Positions 33,383 to 42,279 of a stretch of DNA of 64,000 nucleotides are shown here, piece by piece. Position 1 is the stretch's first letter; each line of letters starts with the position of its first letter. A program made the translations under genes and the position numbers. The notes under the pieces are model-generated. The model was given only the letters and a program-made list of their open reading frames with translations, was not told the origin of the DNA and did no database searches. Source of the stretch: Pseudogracilibacillus sp037071985 (lineage in GTDB: Bacteria; Bacillota; Bacilli; Bacillales; Amphibacillaceae); NCBI RefSeq assembly GCF_037071985.1, contig NZ_JAXHDF010000001.1, positions 310,001-374,000 of the forward strand, read 5' to 3'.

Positions 33383-35782
33383 TTGCTTACGATTAATATG
33401 GCGATTATTCTTCCATTTATAGCAGCAATTTTTATCTTACTCTTTCTGAGGAATTTTAGACGTTTTCACATCGGATGGTTAGTACTCCTTATTCCAAGCC
33501 TTTTATTTTTCCTTTTAGCTCGGCAAATCTCCACTGTCGCAAAAGGACAAACGTTCAGTTATCAATTTAATTGGATACCCTCGTATAATATAAATTTTCT
33601 CACATATTTAGATGGACTAAGTATGATTTTTGGTCTTTTAATAACAGGGATTGGAATCCTAGTGGTATTATACTCTATCTATTACTTATCAACAGAACAA
33701 TCTCTTGTCCACTTTTATATTTATTTACTGCTATTTATGGGTAGTATGTTAGGTGTTATCTTTTCCGATCACTTACTTCTATTATATGTTTTCTGGGAAT
33801 TAACGAGTATCTCATCGTTCTTACTAATTGCATATTGGTATCAAAGAAAAGGATCTCGTTATGGGGCCAAGAAAGCATTGCTCATTACAGTGCTCGGTGG
33901 TTTTGCTATGCTTATTGCATTTCTGATGCTGCACCATATAACGGACACTTTTAGTATCAGAGAAATAATAGCAGCTTCTGACATAATAAAAAATCACTCA
34001 TTGCTTGTTCCGATTATGGCACTAGTTCTTCTAGGAGCCTTTACAAAGTCTGCGCAGTTTCCTTTTCATATCTGGCTACCGGATGCGATGGAGGCACCTA
34101 CCCCTATTAGCGCATATTTACATTCGGCTACAATGGTAAAAGCGGGAATTTATCTTGTCGCAAGATTTACTCCAGTTTTTGGAGGAGAATCATTTTGGTT
34201 TTGGGCTGTCAGTTTGATTGGATTGATCACGTTATTCTGGGCTGCTCTTACAGCCATTCGACAAACTGATCTAAAAGCATTGCTTGCCTATTCTACTATC
34301 AGTCAGCTCGGTTTGATCATGACATTATTTGGCGTCGGTTCTTTATCTTTACATCCAGATATTCCTATAAGTTCTGTATTATATACTCAAGCAACTTTTG
34401 CTGCATTATTTCATTTGATTAATCACTCTACATTTAAAGGTGCCCTTTTTATGATTATTGGGATTATTGATTATCAAATTGGAACGCGCGATATACGTAG
34501 ATTAGGTGGACTGCTCTCATTTATGCCAGTTTCCTTTACTATTGCATTGATCGGTAGTTTCTCTATGGCAGGATTACCGCCATTTAATGGCTTTCTAAGT
34601 AAAGAAATGTTTTTCACTGCTATGCTAAATGTAAAAGAATTCGATATCTTCTCCATCCAATCAGTTGCGAACTTGTTTCCTATTATTGCTTGGATCGCGA
34701 GTATATTTACCTTTGTATATAGCATGATGATTGTCTTTCAAACCTTTTTTGGTCCTTATAGAGAACAACCTACAACGAATGCAAAAGAACCGCCATTTGG
34801 TATGCTTCTTGCGCCAATTACGTTAGGGTTATTTGTCGTTTTAATTTTCTTTTTTCCAAACACACTTAGCAAATGGATATTAAAGCCAGCTGTACAGAGT
34901 ATTTATCCAGAGTTTGATGTACAAACAATTGGAAACATTATGTGGTGGCATGGATTTAATCAGGAGCTTATGATGACGATCGGAGTTATCTTGTTCGGAA
35001 TAATCGTTTATCTATTACGTTCTTATTTAAAGAAAGTTTTTATTTTATTCCCTAGAAGTTTTTCATTTGATAATTTTTATCATCTTATTTTGGATACAGT
35101 AGATAAAACTTCAAAGAAAATCACCGACTTTTATATGACAGGATACTTAAAAAATTACTTAACCTATATATTCATCTTTTTTATTATTTTATTAGGTGGG
35201 GCTCTCTATTTTCTTGATGCGTTTAATTTTACTACAGAAAACGACAAGATCATTCATCCATTTGAATGGATATTAGCGGGCACAATCGTTGTAGCAGGAA
35301 TTACTATTCTGCTGTCGAAATCTCGCTTAACAGCAATATTAGTGAATGGATTTATCGGATTCGCTATCGCGATGTTTTTCGTCCTGTTTCGAGCACCCGA
35401 TTTAGCGCTAACGCAGCTCGTAATTGAAACGGTAACTACGGCTTTATTTCTTCTTTGCTTTTACTTTCTCCCTAAGTGGGATGCCAACAATTCAGAGCAA
35501 AGAGTCAAGCGAACAAATCTTTTAATTGCCATTTCTGTTGGTACAGTGTTTACATTAATTGCTTTAACAGTTAATAGTGGAAAATTATTTCAGTCTATTT
35601 CTGTCTTCTTTGAAAACTCTGACGAATTGACTGGTGGAAAAAATATTGTAAATACAATTTTAGGCGATTTCAGGGCGTTTGATACAATGCTAGAAGCTAT
35701 TGTTCTATTCATCGCAGGAATTGGTGTTTATACGTTGATAAAATATAGAAGTAATAAAGGGGCGAAAAAAATTGAAGATTAA
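33383..35782 (+). CDS. mrpA: Mrp Na+/H+ antiporter subunit A
   Basis: The 799-residue largest subunit of the Mrp antiporter, with about 20 membrane helices. It is homologous to complex I subunit NuoL (proton-antiporter-like core: YVFWELTSISSFLLI, LPDAMEAPTPISAYLHSATMVKAGIYL) and has an MrpB-like C-terminal part (about residues 640-770: FRAPDLALTQLVIE). The complex exports Na+ for protons and supports growth in salt or at high pH. The TTG start at 33383 has AAGGAGG 7 nt upstream. It opens the seven-gene operon and overlaps mrpB by 11 nt. Confidence 0.96.
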   Translation: MLTINMAIILPFIAAIFILLFLRNFRRFHIGWLVLLIPSLLFFLLARQISTVAKGQTFSYQFNWIPSYNINFLTYLDGLSMIFGLLITGIGILVVLYSIYYLSTEQSLVHFYIYLLLFMGSMLGVIFSDHLLLLYVFWELTSISSFLLIAYWYQRKGSRYGAKKALLITVLGGFAMLIAFLMLHHITDTFSIREIIAASDIIKNHSLLVPIMALVLLGAFTKSAQFPFHIWLPDAMEAPTPISAYLHSATMVKAGIYLVARFTPVFGGESFWFWAVSLIGLITLFWAALTAIRQTDLKALLAYSTISQLGLIMTLFGVGSLSLHPDIPISSVLYTQATFAALFHLINHSTFKGALFMIIGIIDYQIGTRDIRRLGGLLSFMPVSFTIALIGSFSMAGLPPFNGFLSKEMFFTAMLNVKEFDIFSIQSVANLFPIIAWIASIFTFVYSMMIVFQTFFGPYREQPTTNAKEPPFGMLLAPITLGLFVVLIFFFPNTLSKWILKPAVQSIYPEFDVQTIGNIMWWHGFNQELMMTIGVILFGIIVYLLRSYLKKVFILFPRSFSFDNFYHLILDTVDKTSKKITDFYMTGYLKNYLTYIFIFFIILLGGALYFLDAFNFTTENDKIIHPFEWILAGTIVVAGITILLSKSRLTAILVNGFIGFAIAMFFVLFRAPDLALTQLVIETVTTALFLLCFYFLPKWDANNSEQRVKRTNLLIAISVGTVFTLIALTVNSGKLFQSISVFFENSDELTGGKNIVNTILGDFRAFDTMLEAIVLFIAGIGVYTLIKYRSNKGAKKIED

Positions 35783-36194
35783 TGAAGTTATTTTACAATC
35801 TGTCTCAAAAATAGTTGTCTTCATTATTTTAACATTAGCCCTTTATCTGTTCTTTGCTGGACATAACTCACCTGGTGGAGGATTTATCGGCGGGCTTGTA
35901 CTAGCTTCAAGCTTTGTCTTACTTTTACTTGCATTTGATATTGAAACGGTTAAACAAGGAATTCCAGTAGACTTTAAACATGTTGCCGCTCTTGGAGCTA
36001 CAATTGTCCTTCTAACCGGTGTTGGTGCAACTATTTTCGGTCAGCCTTTTTTAAACCAGTCATTTACACATGTAGACATCCCTTTTTTCGGGACTACTGA
36101 ATTAACAACCGTGACTATTTTCGAAACTGGAGTTGCTTTAGTTGTTGTAGGAGTGGTTGTAACAATTATTCTAAGTATTAGTGAGGACGTGTAA
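35772..36194 (+). CDS. mrpB: Mrp Na+/H+ antiporter subunit B
   Basis: A 140-residue membrane protein with four helices. The signature HNSPGGGFIGGLVLASSFVL is the MnhB family hallmark. It is needed for assembly of the hetero-oligomeric antiporter. The TTG start at 35772 follows AAAGGGGCG and lies inside the end of mrpA, so translation is coupled. Only 3 nt separate it from mrpC. Confidence 0.95.
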   Translation: MKINEVILQSVSKIVVFIILTLALYLFFAGHNSPGGGFIGGLVLASSFVLLLLAFDIETVKQGIPVDFKHVAALGATIVLLTGVGATIFGQPFLNQSFTHVDIPFFGTTELTTVTIFETGVALVVVGVVVTIILSISEDV

Positions 36195-36197
36195 GTT

Positions 36198-36536
36198 ATG
36201 GAAACATTAATCATACTCGTATCGGGAGTCTTGGTAACTGTTGCAACGTATCTTTTACTATCCAAAAACTTGACGAAAGTTATTTTAGGTACTGCCGTCC
36301 TCACTCACGCTGTCCATTTATTATTAATGGCAATGGGCGGATTTAAAGGTGACACAGTGCCAATAATAGATAATAACTCAGATAAATATGTTGATGCGTT
36401 ACCACAAGCGTTGATTTTGACTTCCATTGTGATCAGCTTTGCCGTCACTGCTTTTTTTCTCGTCTTAGCTTATCAAGTAAATAATCAAACGCAAACGGAT
36501 GATTTAAGTAAACTACGGGGGTATCGCCATGAATAA
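36198..36536 (+). CDS. mrpC: Mrp Na+/H+ antiporter subunit C
   Basis: A 112-residue, three-helix protein homologous to complex I subunit NuoK. It has LTHAVHLLLMAMGG and DALPQALILTSIVISFAVTA, the conserved second and third helices of MnhC. It packs between subunits A and D in the membrane complex. Start ATG 36198; its end overlaps mrpD by 8 nt. Confidence 0.95.
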   Translation: METLIILVSGVLVTVATYLLLSKNLTKVILGTAVLTHAVHLLLMAMGGFKGDTVPIIDNNSDKYVDALPQALILTSIVISFAVTAFFLVLAYQVNNQTQTDDLSKLRGYRHE

Positions 36537-38007
36537 TTTGCTTGTTCTTCCTATGGTAATACCTTTACTTGTCGGTGTTTTACTCGTTTTTTATCGTACT
36601 TATATTATAAGACAAAGATGGATTACATTTACCTCTTTGATGATTAATGCCCTTTTAAGTATTTTTATTTTAAAGAAAGTCCAAACAGATGGGATTATGA
36701 GCCTTGACTTCGGTGGTTGGATCCCTCCATTTGGTATCTTGTTTGTTGGTGACACGTTTGCAATTTTATTAGTTATTACTTCTACTATTATTACGGCCTT
36801 ATGTGTTTTGTACGCAATGCCAACAATTGGAACTAGACGTGAACAGTATTACTTTTATTCTTTTGTAAATTTTCTTATTGCAGGAGTAAACGGATCATTT
36901 CTGACAGGAGACATATTTAATTTATTCGTTACTTTCGAAGTAATGTTGCTTGCTTCTTATGCGTTAATTACTTTAGGTGCCTCAAAACGTCAGTTAAAAG
37001 AATCGATTAAGTATATTGCGATCAACGTAGTATCATCTTCATTATTTCTAATTGCGATTGCTTACTTATATGGAACACTTGGTACTTTAAATATGGCACA
37101 TCTGTCAATAAGAATTGCTGAGGTTGGCCAAACACCGATTTTAACGATCATCAGCTTACTATTTTTGATTGTTTTCAGTTTAAAAAGTGCATTATTATTG
37201 TACCAGTGGTTACCTGGATCATATAGTACACCACCGACTGCAATTGCTGCTTTATTTGGTGCATTGCTGACCAAGGTAGGGGTTTATGCATTATTTCGTA
37301 TCTTTACTTTGCTCTTTTATCACGAACAAGGAGTTACACATACAATCATTGGAGTCATGGCAGGATTAACGTTAATAGGTGGCTGTATTGGTGCGCTTGC
37401 CTATACCAATATTCGACAAATTGTTTCCTACAATGTTGTCATTGCTATTGGATTCATTTTAGTTGGCCTTTCTCTTATGACACAGACTGCAATTGAAGGT
37501 GCTATCTTTTACTTAATACACGATATGTTTGTAAAAGCACTTTTATTTCTATTAGCAGGAACAATGATTTACTTAACTAAAACAGAAAAGCTGGATGAAA
37601 TGAGTGGACTCATACGTAACTATCCAGTTCTCGGATGGATGTTTTTTATTTGTGTCTTATCATTAGCAGGTATCCCCCCATTAAGTGGATTTCTCGGAAA
37701 AGTATTATTAGGTGAGGCCGCAATTGCAACAGGGTCCTTTGTTTTACTCGGATTGAGCTTTGCTTCTGGTCTTGTCGTTCTGTATTCGTTGACTCGTGTA
37801 TTTATGAGTTGTTTTTGGGGCGAAACAATTATAGGCGATGATGAAGAAATACCTTTGCCTAAAAAGATCGTTGTCCCTAGTGCAATTTTGGTTGGAATTA
37901 CATTTGCGCTTGGTATTGGCGCTGAAACTCTGTCGCCATATCTTTCAAATGCTGCAGAAACACTTGTTAATCCATCCATCTACATTGATGCCATAATGTC
38001 CAAATAA
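36529..38007 (+). CDS. mrpD: Mrp Na+/H+ antiporter subunit D
   Basis: A 492-residue NuoN/NuoM-like subunit with about 14 helices. FNLFVTFEVMLLASYALI contains the conserved glutamate of the fifth helix, and LLLYQWLPGSYSTPPTAIAALFGALLTK (cited here by ends only) carries the conserved lysine-rich channel region. With MrpA it forms the ion-moving part of the antiporter. The start overlaps the end of mrpC, and mrpE follows after a gap of 22 nt. Confidence 0.95.
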   Translation: MNNLLVLPMVIPLLVGVLLVFYRTYIIRQRWITFTSLMINALLSIFILKKVQTDGIMSLDFGGWIPPFGILFVGDTFAILLVITSTIITALCVLYAMPTIGTRREQYYFYSFVNFLIAGVNGSFLTGDIFNLFVTFEVMLLASYALITLGASKRQLKESIKYIAINVVSSSLFLIAIAYLYGTLGTLNMAHLSIRIAEVGQTPILTIISLLFLIVFSLKSALLLYQWLPGSYSTPPTAIAALFGALLTKVGVYALFRIFTLLFYHEQGVTHTIIGVMAGLTLIGGCIGALAYTNIRQIVSYNVVIAIGFILVGLSLMTQTAIEGAIFYLIHDMFVKALLFLLAGTMIYLTKTEKLDEMSGLIRNYPVLGWMFFICVLSLAGIPPLSGFLGKVLLGEAAIATGSFVLLGLSFASGLVVLYSLTRVFMSCFWGETIIGDDEEIPLPKKIVVPSAILVGITFALGIGAETLSPYLSNAAETLVNPSIYIDAIMSK

Positions 38008-38029
38008 ACTTGAATTGGAGATGAATCGC

Positions 38030-38512
38030 ATGGCTGCACAATTTTTATTGAACTTATTTATCGCTTTTTTATGGGTATTGTTAAAAGATGAAGATATATT
38101 AAGAATCCAAACAGTCATAACTGGATTTCTTATTGGTAGTTTTATCGTCCTACTTATGAGAAGGTTTTTTGGCGGTCATTTCTATTTACACCGGCTTATC
38201 TCTGTTATTAAATTAATCTTTATTTTTATTTCAGAGATATTCCAATCAAGTGTTGTCGTGATCAAACATATATTAAGCCCTAAAATTAATATAGAACCTG
38301 GCATATTTACATATAAAACTATTTTGCGAGGAGAGTGGGAAGTAACAACACTTGCCTTGCTATTAACGTTAACCCCTGGTTCAGTTGTTATGGAAGTAAA
38401 CGAAGAAGGAAATGTGTTCTATATACATGCCATGGATATTAAACGATACAAAGGTGACTTGGAACGGTCATTAAAAGTGTTTGAGAAGGCAATTATGGAG
38501 GTGACGAGATAA
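38030..38512 (+). CDS. mrpE: Mrp Na+/H+ antiporter subunit E
   Basis: A 160-residue protein from ATG 38030, which gives MAAQFLLNL as in B. subtilis MrpE and lies 9 nt after TTGGAG; an in-frame TTG at 38015 would place the start over that ribosome site. Two or three N-terminal helices precede a cytoplasmic domain with SPKINIEPGIF and LALLLTLTPGSVVME, the family signatures. The stop overlaps the mrpF start by one base. Confidence 0.93.
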   Translation: MAAQFLLNLFIAFLWVLLKDEDILRIQTVITGFLIGSFIVLLMRRFFGGHFYLHRLISVIKLIFIFISEIFQSSVVVIKHILSPKINIEPGIFTYKTILRGEWEVTTLALLLTLTPGSVVMEVNEEGNVFYIHAMDIKRYKGDLERSLKVFEKAIMEVTR

Positions 38513-38796
38513 TGATTGAAACCATTCTAAATATATCTTTAGTATTATTCGGTGTCGCAATTTTAATTACCTTCTATCGAATTATAGCTGGACCAACCTT
38601 TCCAGATAGAGTTATTGCTATGGATGTTGTTGGAGTCAATTTAATTTCAACGATGGCTATCGTCTCCATTCTTTTTCAAACGAGAGCATTTTATGACGTC
38701 ATTCTCGTGTTAGGTATATTAGCTTTTATCAGCACAATTTCTTTCTCGAAGTTTTTAGAAAGAGGTGTCATTATTGAACGAAAACGTGACCTTTGA
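38512..38796 (+). CDS. mrpF: Mrp Na+/H+ antiporter subunit F
   Basis: A 94-residue, three-helix MnhF protein. IIAGPTFPDRVIAMDVVG is the family hallmark. In B. subtilis MrpF can also move bile salts; in the complex it is a small structural subunit. The ATG shares its first base with the mrpE stop, and the 3' end overlaps mrpG. Confidence 0.95.
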   Translation: MIETILNISLVLFGVAILITFYRIIAGPTFPDRVIAMDVVGVNLISTMAIVSILFQTRAFYDVILVLGILAFISTISFSKFLERGVIIERKRDL

Positions 38797-39130
38797 ACTT
38801 ATCGGAGCTTTATTAATTTTGTTTGGCAGCATTATAAGTGTTGTCAGTGCAATAGGAATCATCCGTTTTCATGATATTTATTCGCGGGCCCACGCTGCTA
38901 CGAAAACAACTACTCTCGCTGTATTAATTACGCTCGTTGGTACATTTATTTATGTCTGGCTTGGCGAAGGGTATATAAGTGTTCGTTTAATGCTCGGAAT
39001 TGTTTTTGTCTTTATCACTGCCCCTGTCTCTGGACATTTAGTACTGCGTGCTGCTTACCGGGCAAACGTAAAAATGGCAGATGCTACGATTGAAGATGAA
39101 TTAAAGCCCGTATTAAAAAAAGATGATTAG
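38765..39130 (+). CDS. mrpG: Mrp Na+/H+ antiporter subunit G
   Basis: A 121-residue, three-helix MnhG protein with IGIIRFHDIYSRAHAATK, the family signature. The coding start is either GTG 38765 or TTG 38774; AGAGGTG (38760-38766) touches the GTG but is 7 nt before the TTG, so the shorter form (MNENVTFEL) may be the real one. It ends the mrp operon, followed by a structured repeat region rather than a simple terminator. Confidence 0.94.
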   Translation: MSLLNENVTFELIGALLILFGSIISVVSAIGIIRFHDIYSRAHAATKTTTLAVLITLVGTFIYVWLGEGYISVRLMLGIVFVFITAPVSGHLVLRAAYRANVKMADATIEDELKPVLKKDD

Positions 39131-39457
39131 AAAACGGCTTATCACTAAAGAAAACATGCCCCTTCATAGGGGTATGCCGACGTCAGGCGCAAAGCCTGCT
39201 CTTAGTCGGCCTTCCTCAGAGCCATACTGATGCAAGACAGCGGTGATGTTGCATGTATTTATGCTCTGGAGTGCAAGTCTTTATGGCAAGAGTTTGAGCT
39301 GAACTTACGACACACAAGACGTGCTAGTACTGGCGTTGATACGGTGGGACGAGTAAGCGCATTCCTAGGACGTTGTGCTTTTAGCCAGTGGGCAGTAAGA
39401 AGAAATTTATACTTTCTTATCTGCAAACAAAAGGGGATAATAGTCTCCCCTCCTGTT
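39131..39457 (+). repeat. Intergenic repeat region A with two-stem hairpin
   Basis: A stretch of about 300 bp without a convincing gene. At 39169-39215 is a hairpin: GGGGTAT, outer stem GCCGAC (39176-39181)/GTCGGC (39205-39210), inner stem CAGGC/GCCTG with loop GCAAA, and CTCTTA on the 3' side. The same fold occurs at 40791-40832 and, reversed, at 50436-50480. The part near 39340-39415 (GGTGGGACGAG, GCCAGTGG, AAG.GAA.T.TAT) resembles 50558-50632 of region C. Confidence 0.7.
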
Positions 39458-39460
39458 TTA
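39425..39460. terminator. Terminator between mrp repeat region and convergent export-protein gene
   Basis: AGGGGA (39432-39437) and TCCCCT (39446-39451) form the stem, flanked by AACAAA on one side and TGTTTTAT on the other. Confidence 0.6.
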
Positions 39461-39940
39461 TCTATGAATTAATCGAGTTATAAATCCTAAATCATCCTCA
39501 TCCGCAATAAAGTAGTCGAAACCAAAATAAGCTGCCAAGCCTAAAACAATCGTCCAAGTAAGTAAACTCGCTGTCATTAAAGACAATGTTTTTGCTTTTG
39601 TCCCTCCAAAGGTTAGCGCCAATAAAGCGGATAAATGACTTCCTACAAAAAACGGACCAATAAAAGCAAGACCTGGAAGTCCATATTTATCCCAGAGCGC
39701 TCTTGCACGTTTATGACGTTTAGAATCCTCTTGTTCTTTCCCTTTTCTTTTTCTACGCCATTCTCTAAATTTATCTAAAAAGAGTATTAATAAAATAATT
39801 GTGAATAAATTCCCTAGAAAAGCGACTAGCATAACAGGTATAACTGGAAGTCCACCGATAATTGCAATTGGTATAATCGCCATAATTTCAAAAAATGGAA
39901 TAGCGGCCAATAATAAAATAATAATATAAGTAAGAAACAT
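39458..39940 (-). CDS. Small multidrug export protein family (PF06695-like)
   Basis: A 160-residue membrane protein with about four hydrophobic segments and a basic cytoplasmic loop near residues 58-80. The segment KYGLPGLAFIGPFFVGSHLSALLAL matches by eye the conserved centre of the small multi-drug export (COG2426) family; only its ends are diagnostic here. Transport function in this family is poorly proven. The ATG at 39940 adjoins the stop of the upstream gene, so it ends a three-gene unit started by the HTH regulator. Confidence 0.75.
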   Translation of the reverse strand: MFLTYIIILLLAAIPFFEIMAIIPIAIIGGLPVIPVMLVAFLGNLFTIILLILFLDKFREWRRKRKGKEQEDSKRHKRARALWDKYGLPGLAFIGPFFVGSHLSALLALTFGGTKAKTLSLMTASLLTWTIVLGLAAYFGFDYFIADEDDLGFITRLIHR

Positions 39941-40372
39941 TTATTCTTCCCCCTTTAAAATATCTTTCGTTTCAAGCCAATAGATTAAATACTGAATGAT
40001 ACCAAAACCGACAAGCATCCAAATAGTAAAATACGAAATAACTTCGTGAAAAAAAGTATATAATACAATCCCTATAGGAATGGCAAATGAATAAAATATA
40101 TATACTTTGCGAGTTGCTTTAAACGTAATCCACTGTAAACCTTCATCATCTTCTCTTAGTTCATATGGAATATATGTGATCCATTTAATACGCTTGTCAG
40201 GATTCCTTTTGTTATGTATATAAACAAAGGCGAAATAAATCAAAAATGAAATAAGAAAAGGATAAAATAGTAAAGCTTTGGACCAACCTTCTTGTACTCC
40301 AACATAAACAATACCTAAATAAATTAAAATACTGATCATTAATAAAGGAGATCTTAAAATTCTTTCTAACAT
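39941..40372 (-). CDS. Four-helix membrane protein of unknown function
   Basis: A 143-residue protein with two helix pairs (about residues 10-50 and 90-135) joined by a charged loop. I do not recognise the family. It lies 4 nt after the small HTH regulator gene and directly abuts the export-protein gene. Small membrane proteins paired with 70-residue Cro/CI regulators are common in Bacilli. Ribosome site AAAAAGATG is modest. Confidence 0.65.
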   Translation of the reverse strand: MLERILRSPLLMISILIYLGIVYVGVQEGWSKALLFYPFLISFLIYFAFVYIHNKRNPDKRIKWITYIPYELREDDEGLQWITFKATRKVYIFYSFAIPIGIVLYTFFHEVISYFTIWMLVGFGIIQYLIYWLETKDILKGEE

Positions 40373-40376
40373 CTTT

Positions 40377-40589
40377 TTAATCCGCCTTTCTTTCCTTTTC
40401 TAACCAAAAAATCTCTTCTAAAGAAAGATCAAACACGTCTGCAATTTTTAAAGCCAATTTTACAGATGGCTCATAGTCACCTTTTTCAATAAGTCCAATA
40501 GTTTGCCGAGTAACCCCAATTAACTTACCTAACTCTGTTTGAGAATAATTATCCCGTGCCCTTAATTCTCTTACACGATTACGAAGCAT
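40377..40589 (-). CDS. Small Cro/CI-type HTH regulator
   Basis: A 70-residue protein that is almost entirely one HTH_3 domain: NYSQTELGKLIGVTRQTIGLIEKGDYEPS, of which the core is SQTELGKLIGVTRQTI. The tail ISLEEIFWLE-type end is typical of the YgzD/YozG group. It heads the operon with the membrane protein and export protein and probably regulates it. ATG 40589 follows AAAGGAGA. Confidence 0.88.
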   Translation of the reverse strand: MLRNRVRELRARDNYSQTELGKLIGVTRQTIGLIEKGDYEPSVKLALKIADVFDLSLEEIFWLEKERKAD

Positions 40590-40727
40590 AAAAAATCTCC
40601 TTTCGTAGGATACAAATAGAATTGTACAGTATGATTAACATATTGTAAAGGATATATAACATTTAGTTAAGAAAAGATTACATTAGGGCTTTACCATTTT
40701 TAAAAGCAAATGTATGAAGATAGAAAC

Positions 40728-40910
40728 GTGATTTCCACTGCAGGTGGATGCTTTCCTCGGGGCATGGCTTGAGCCTCCTTGACCCGGCAAGGGGTATGCC
40801 GATATTGGCCGCAACGGCTAGTTTTAGTCAGCTTTCCTTATAGTTGCTCGTTGTGGAGTCTCAAGACTCATGCTTTTCCCGCAGGAGTCACCACCTTCTG
40901 TTTCAATCAC
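40728..40910. repeat. Intergenic repeat element B (183 bp) with imperfect inverted ends and two-stem hairpin
   Basis: It begins GTGATTTCCACTGCAGGTGG and, read from the other strand, GTGATTGAAACAGAAGGTGG, so the ends are imperfect inverted repeats. Within, GGGGCATGGCTTGAGCC faces TCTCAAGACTCATGCTTTTCCC. Inserted in the middle is the hairpin also seen in regions A and C: GCCGAT (40798-40803)/GTCAGC (40827-40832), inner TGGCC/GGCTA and loop GCAAC. GC content is clearly above the surroundings. No coding signal is convincing. It resembles REP or MITE-like intergenic elements common in Bacillaceae (recollection). Confidence 0.7.
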
Positions 40911-40988
40911 CTAAGTGGATATCGTTTATATTTGTTCGATTTCCTAGCGAATAAGATAATTATGAAATTGAATAATATTAAATAAAAA

Positions 40989-41015
40989 AATCTAACCATT
41001 TCATATGGTTAGATT
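40989..41015 (-). terminator. rlmN terminator
   Basis: AATCTAACCAT and ATGGTTAGATT form a perfect stem; the A-run at 40983-40990 gives the U-run on the minus-strand transcript. Confidence 0.85.
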
Positions 41016-41021
41016 CTCTGA

Positions 41022-42083
41022 TTAGCCAACGTTCCGCTTCATTTGTTTACTTCTCAATTGACCGCATGCTGCATCAATATCGGTTCCTTGCTCAAGGCGG
41101 ACTCCGCAATTAATTCCTTTGCCTTTTAACGTTTCTTCAAATAAGTTAATCGCCTCTGTAGTACTTCGCTCATACTGAATATGTTCATTTACTGGGTTAT
41201 ATGGGATTAAATTGACGTAAGAGAGATGACGTTTGTTTCTGAGAAGGTGAGCAAGTTCCTTTGCATGCTCCTCCTTGTCATTAACCTCTTTTAGCAAAAT
41301 ATACTCAAAAGTGATGCGACGGTTTGTTTTTTCTAAATAATAATCAATCGCATCCATTAGTTTGGCTATTGGGAATGCCCGATTTATTTTCATAATACTT
41401 GTTCGAAGCTCATCATTTGGAGCATGCAATGAAATTGCCAGGTTTACTTGCAACCCAAGATCAGCAAACTCATAAATTTTATGAGCCAATCCACTTGTAG
41501 ATACAGTAATATGCCGCGCACCTATAGCGAGCCCTTTCTGGTCATTTACCACGGATAAGAAATTAACAAGATTAGTAAAATTATCAAAAGGTTCACCAAT
41601 ACCCATGACAACAATATGACTAACTCGTTCTTCTTTTCCCCGTTCATCAAGAAACATCTGTACCTTCATGATTTGCTCAACAATTTCTCCGCCTGTTAAA
41701 TCTCGACTTTTTGCGAGAATTCCACTTGCACAAAATGTACAGCCTATATTACATCCGACCTGCGTTGTCACACATATTGATAGACCATAATGATGGCGCA
41801 TTAAAACTGTTTCAATTAAATTTCCGTCTTTCAGTTTAAACAAAAACTTAATAGTACCATCTGCAGACTCTTGTCTTAATTCTTCAGCCATTGAATGGAT
41901 GACAAAATTCTCTTCAAGCAACTGACGGCAAGCTTTATTAATGTTTTTCATTTCTTCAAAGCTTTTAACCCGCTTCTTATATAACCAATCCCACACTTGT
42001 TCAGCTCTAAACTTTTTCTCACCTGAATCAACTAGGAGTTCCGTTAATTGATCAAATGGAAGACTATATATTGATTTTTTCAT
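41022..42083 (-). CDS. rlmN: 23S rRNA (adenine-2503-C2)-methyltransferase, RlmN family
   Basis: A 353-residue radical-SAM methyltransferase that modifies A2503 of 23S rRNA and A37 of some tRNAs. The cluster motif is CNIGCTFC (CxxxCxxC), followed by GGEIVEQI, VVMGIGEPFDN, ARHITVSTSG and, near the end, DIDAACGQL with the catalytic C-terminal cysteine. CASGILAKSRDL and CGVRLEQGTD look closer to the streptococcal type than to B. subtilis YloN (CASTLGG, IRREQG). The usual prpC/prkC neighbours are absent, so it may be a second paralogue. Ribosome site AGAGGG precedes ATG 42083. Confidence 0.92.
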   Translation of the reverse strand: MKKSIYSLPFDQLTELLVDSGEKKFRAEQVWDWLYKKRVKSFEEMKNINKACRQLLEENFVIHSMAEELRQESADGTIKFLFKLKDGNLIETVLMRHHYGLSICVTTQVGCNIGCTFCASGILAKSRDLTGGEIVEQIMKVQMFLDERGKEERVSHIVVMGIGEPFDNFTNLVNFLSVVNDQKGLAIGARHITVSTSGLAHKIYEFADLGLQVNLAISLHAPNDELRTSIMKINRAFPIAKLMDAIDYYLEKTNRRITFEYILLKEVNDKEEHAKELAHLLRNKRHLSYVNLIPYNPVNEHIQYERSTTEAINLFEETLKGKGINCGVRLEQGTDIDAACGQLRSKQMKRNVG

Positions 42084-42279
42084 TATTTTAACCCTCTTTT
42101 TTTGAATCTCTTCTGAGTTTCTCCTTTAACATGATAACATATCTTGAGTCAATTAAATACATTTTCATATTAGATGTAAGAGTAATTTTAAAGGATATTA
42201 AAGCAAGAAATGGTTATATTTACACTGCTGTCACCAGTTCAAAAAAGTCATCATCATGTTACTTCTAATTGTTTATATT

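Noticed and set aside
39230..39472. 80-codon frame downstream of mrpG
   Set aside because: It lies inside a structured repeat, lacks a ribosome site and shows no protein-like composition.
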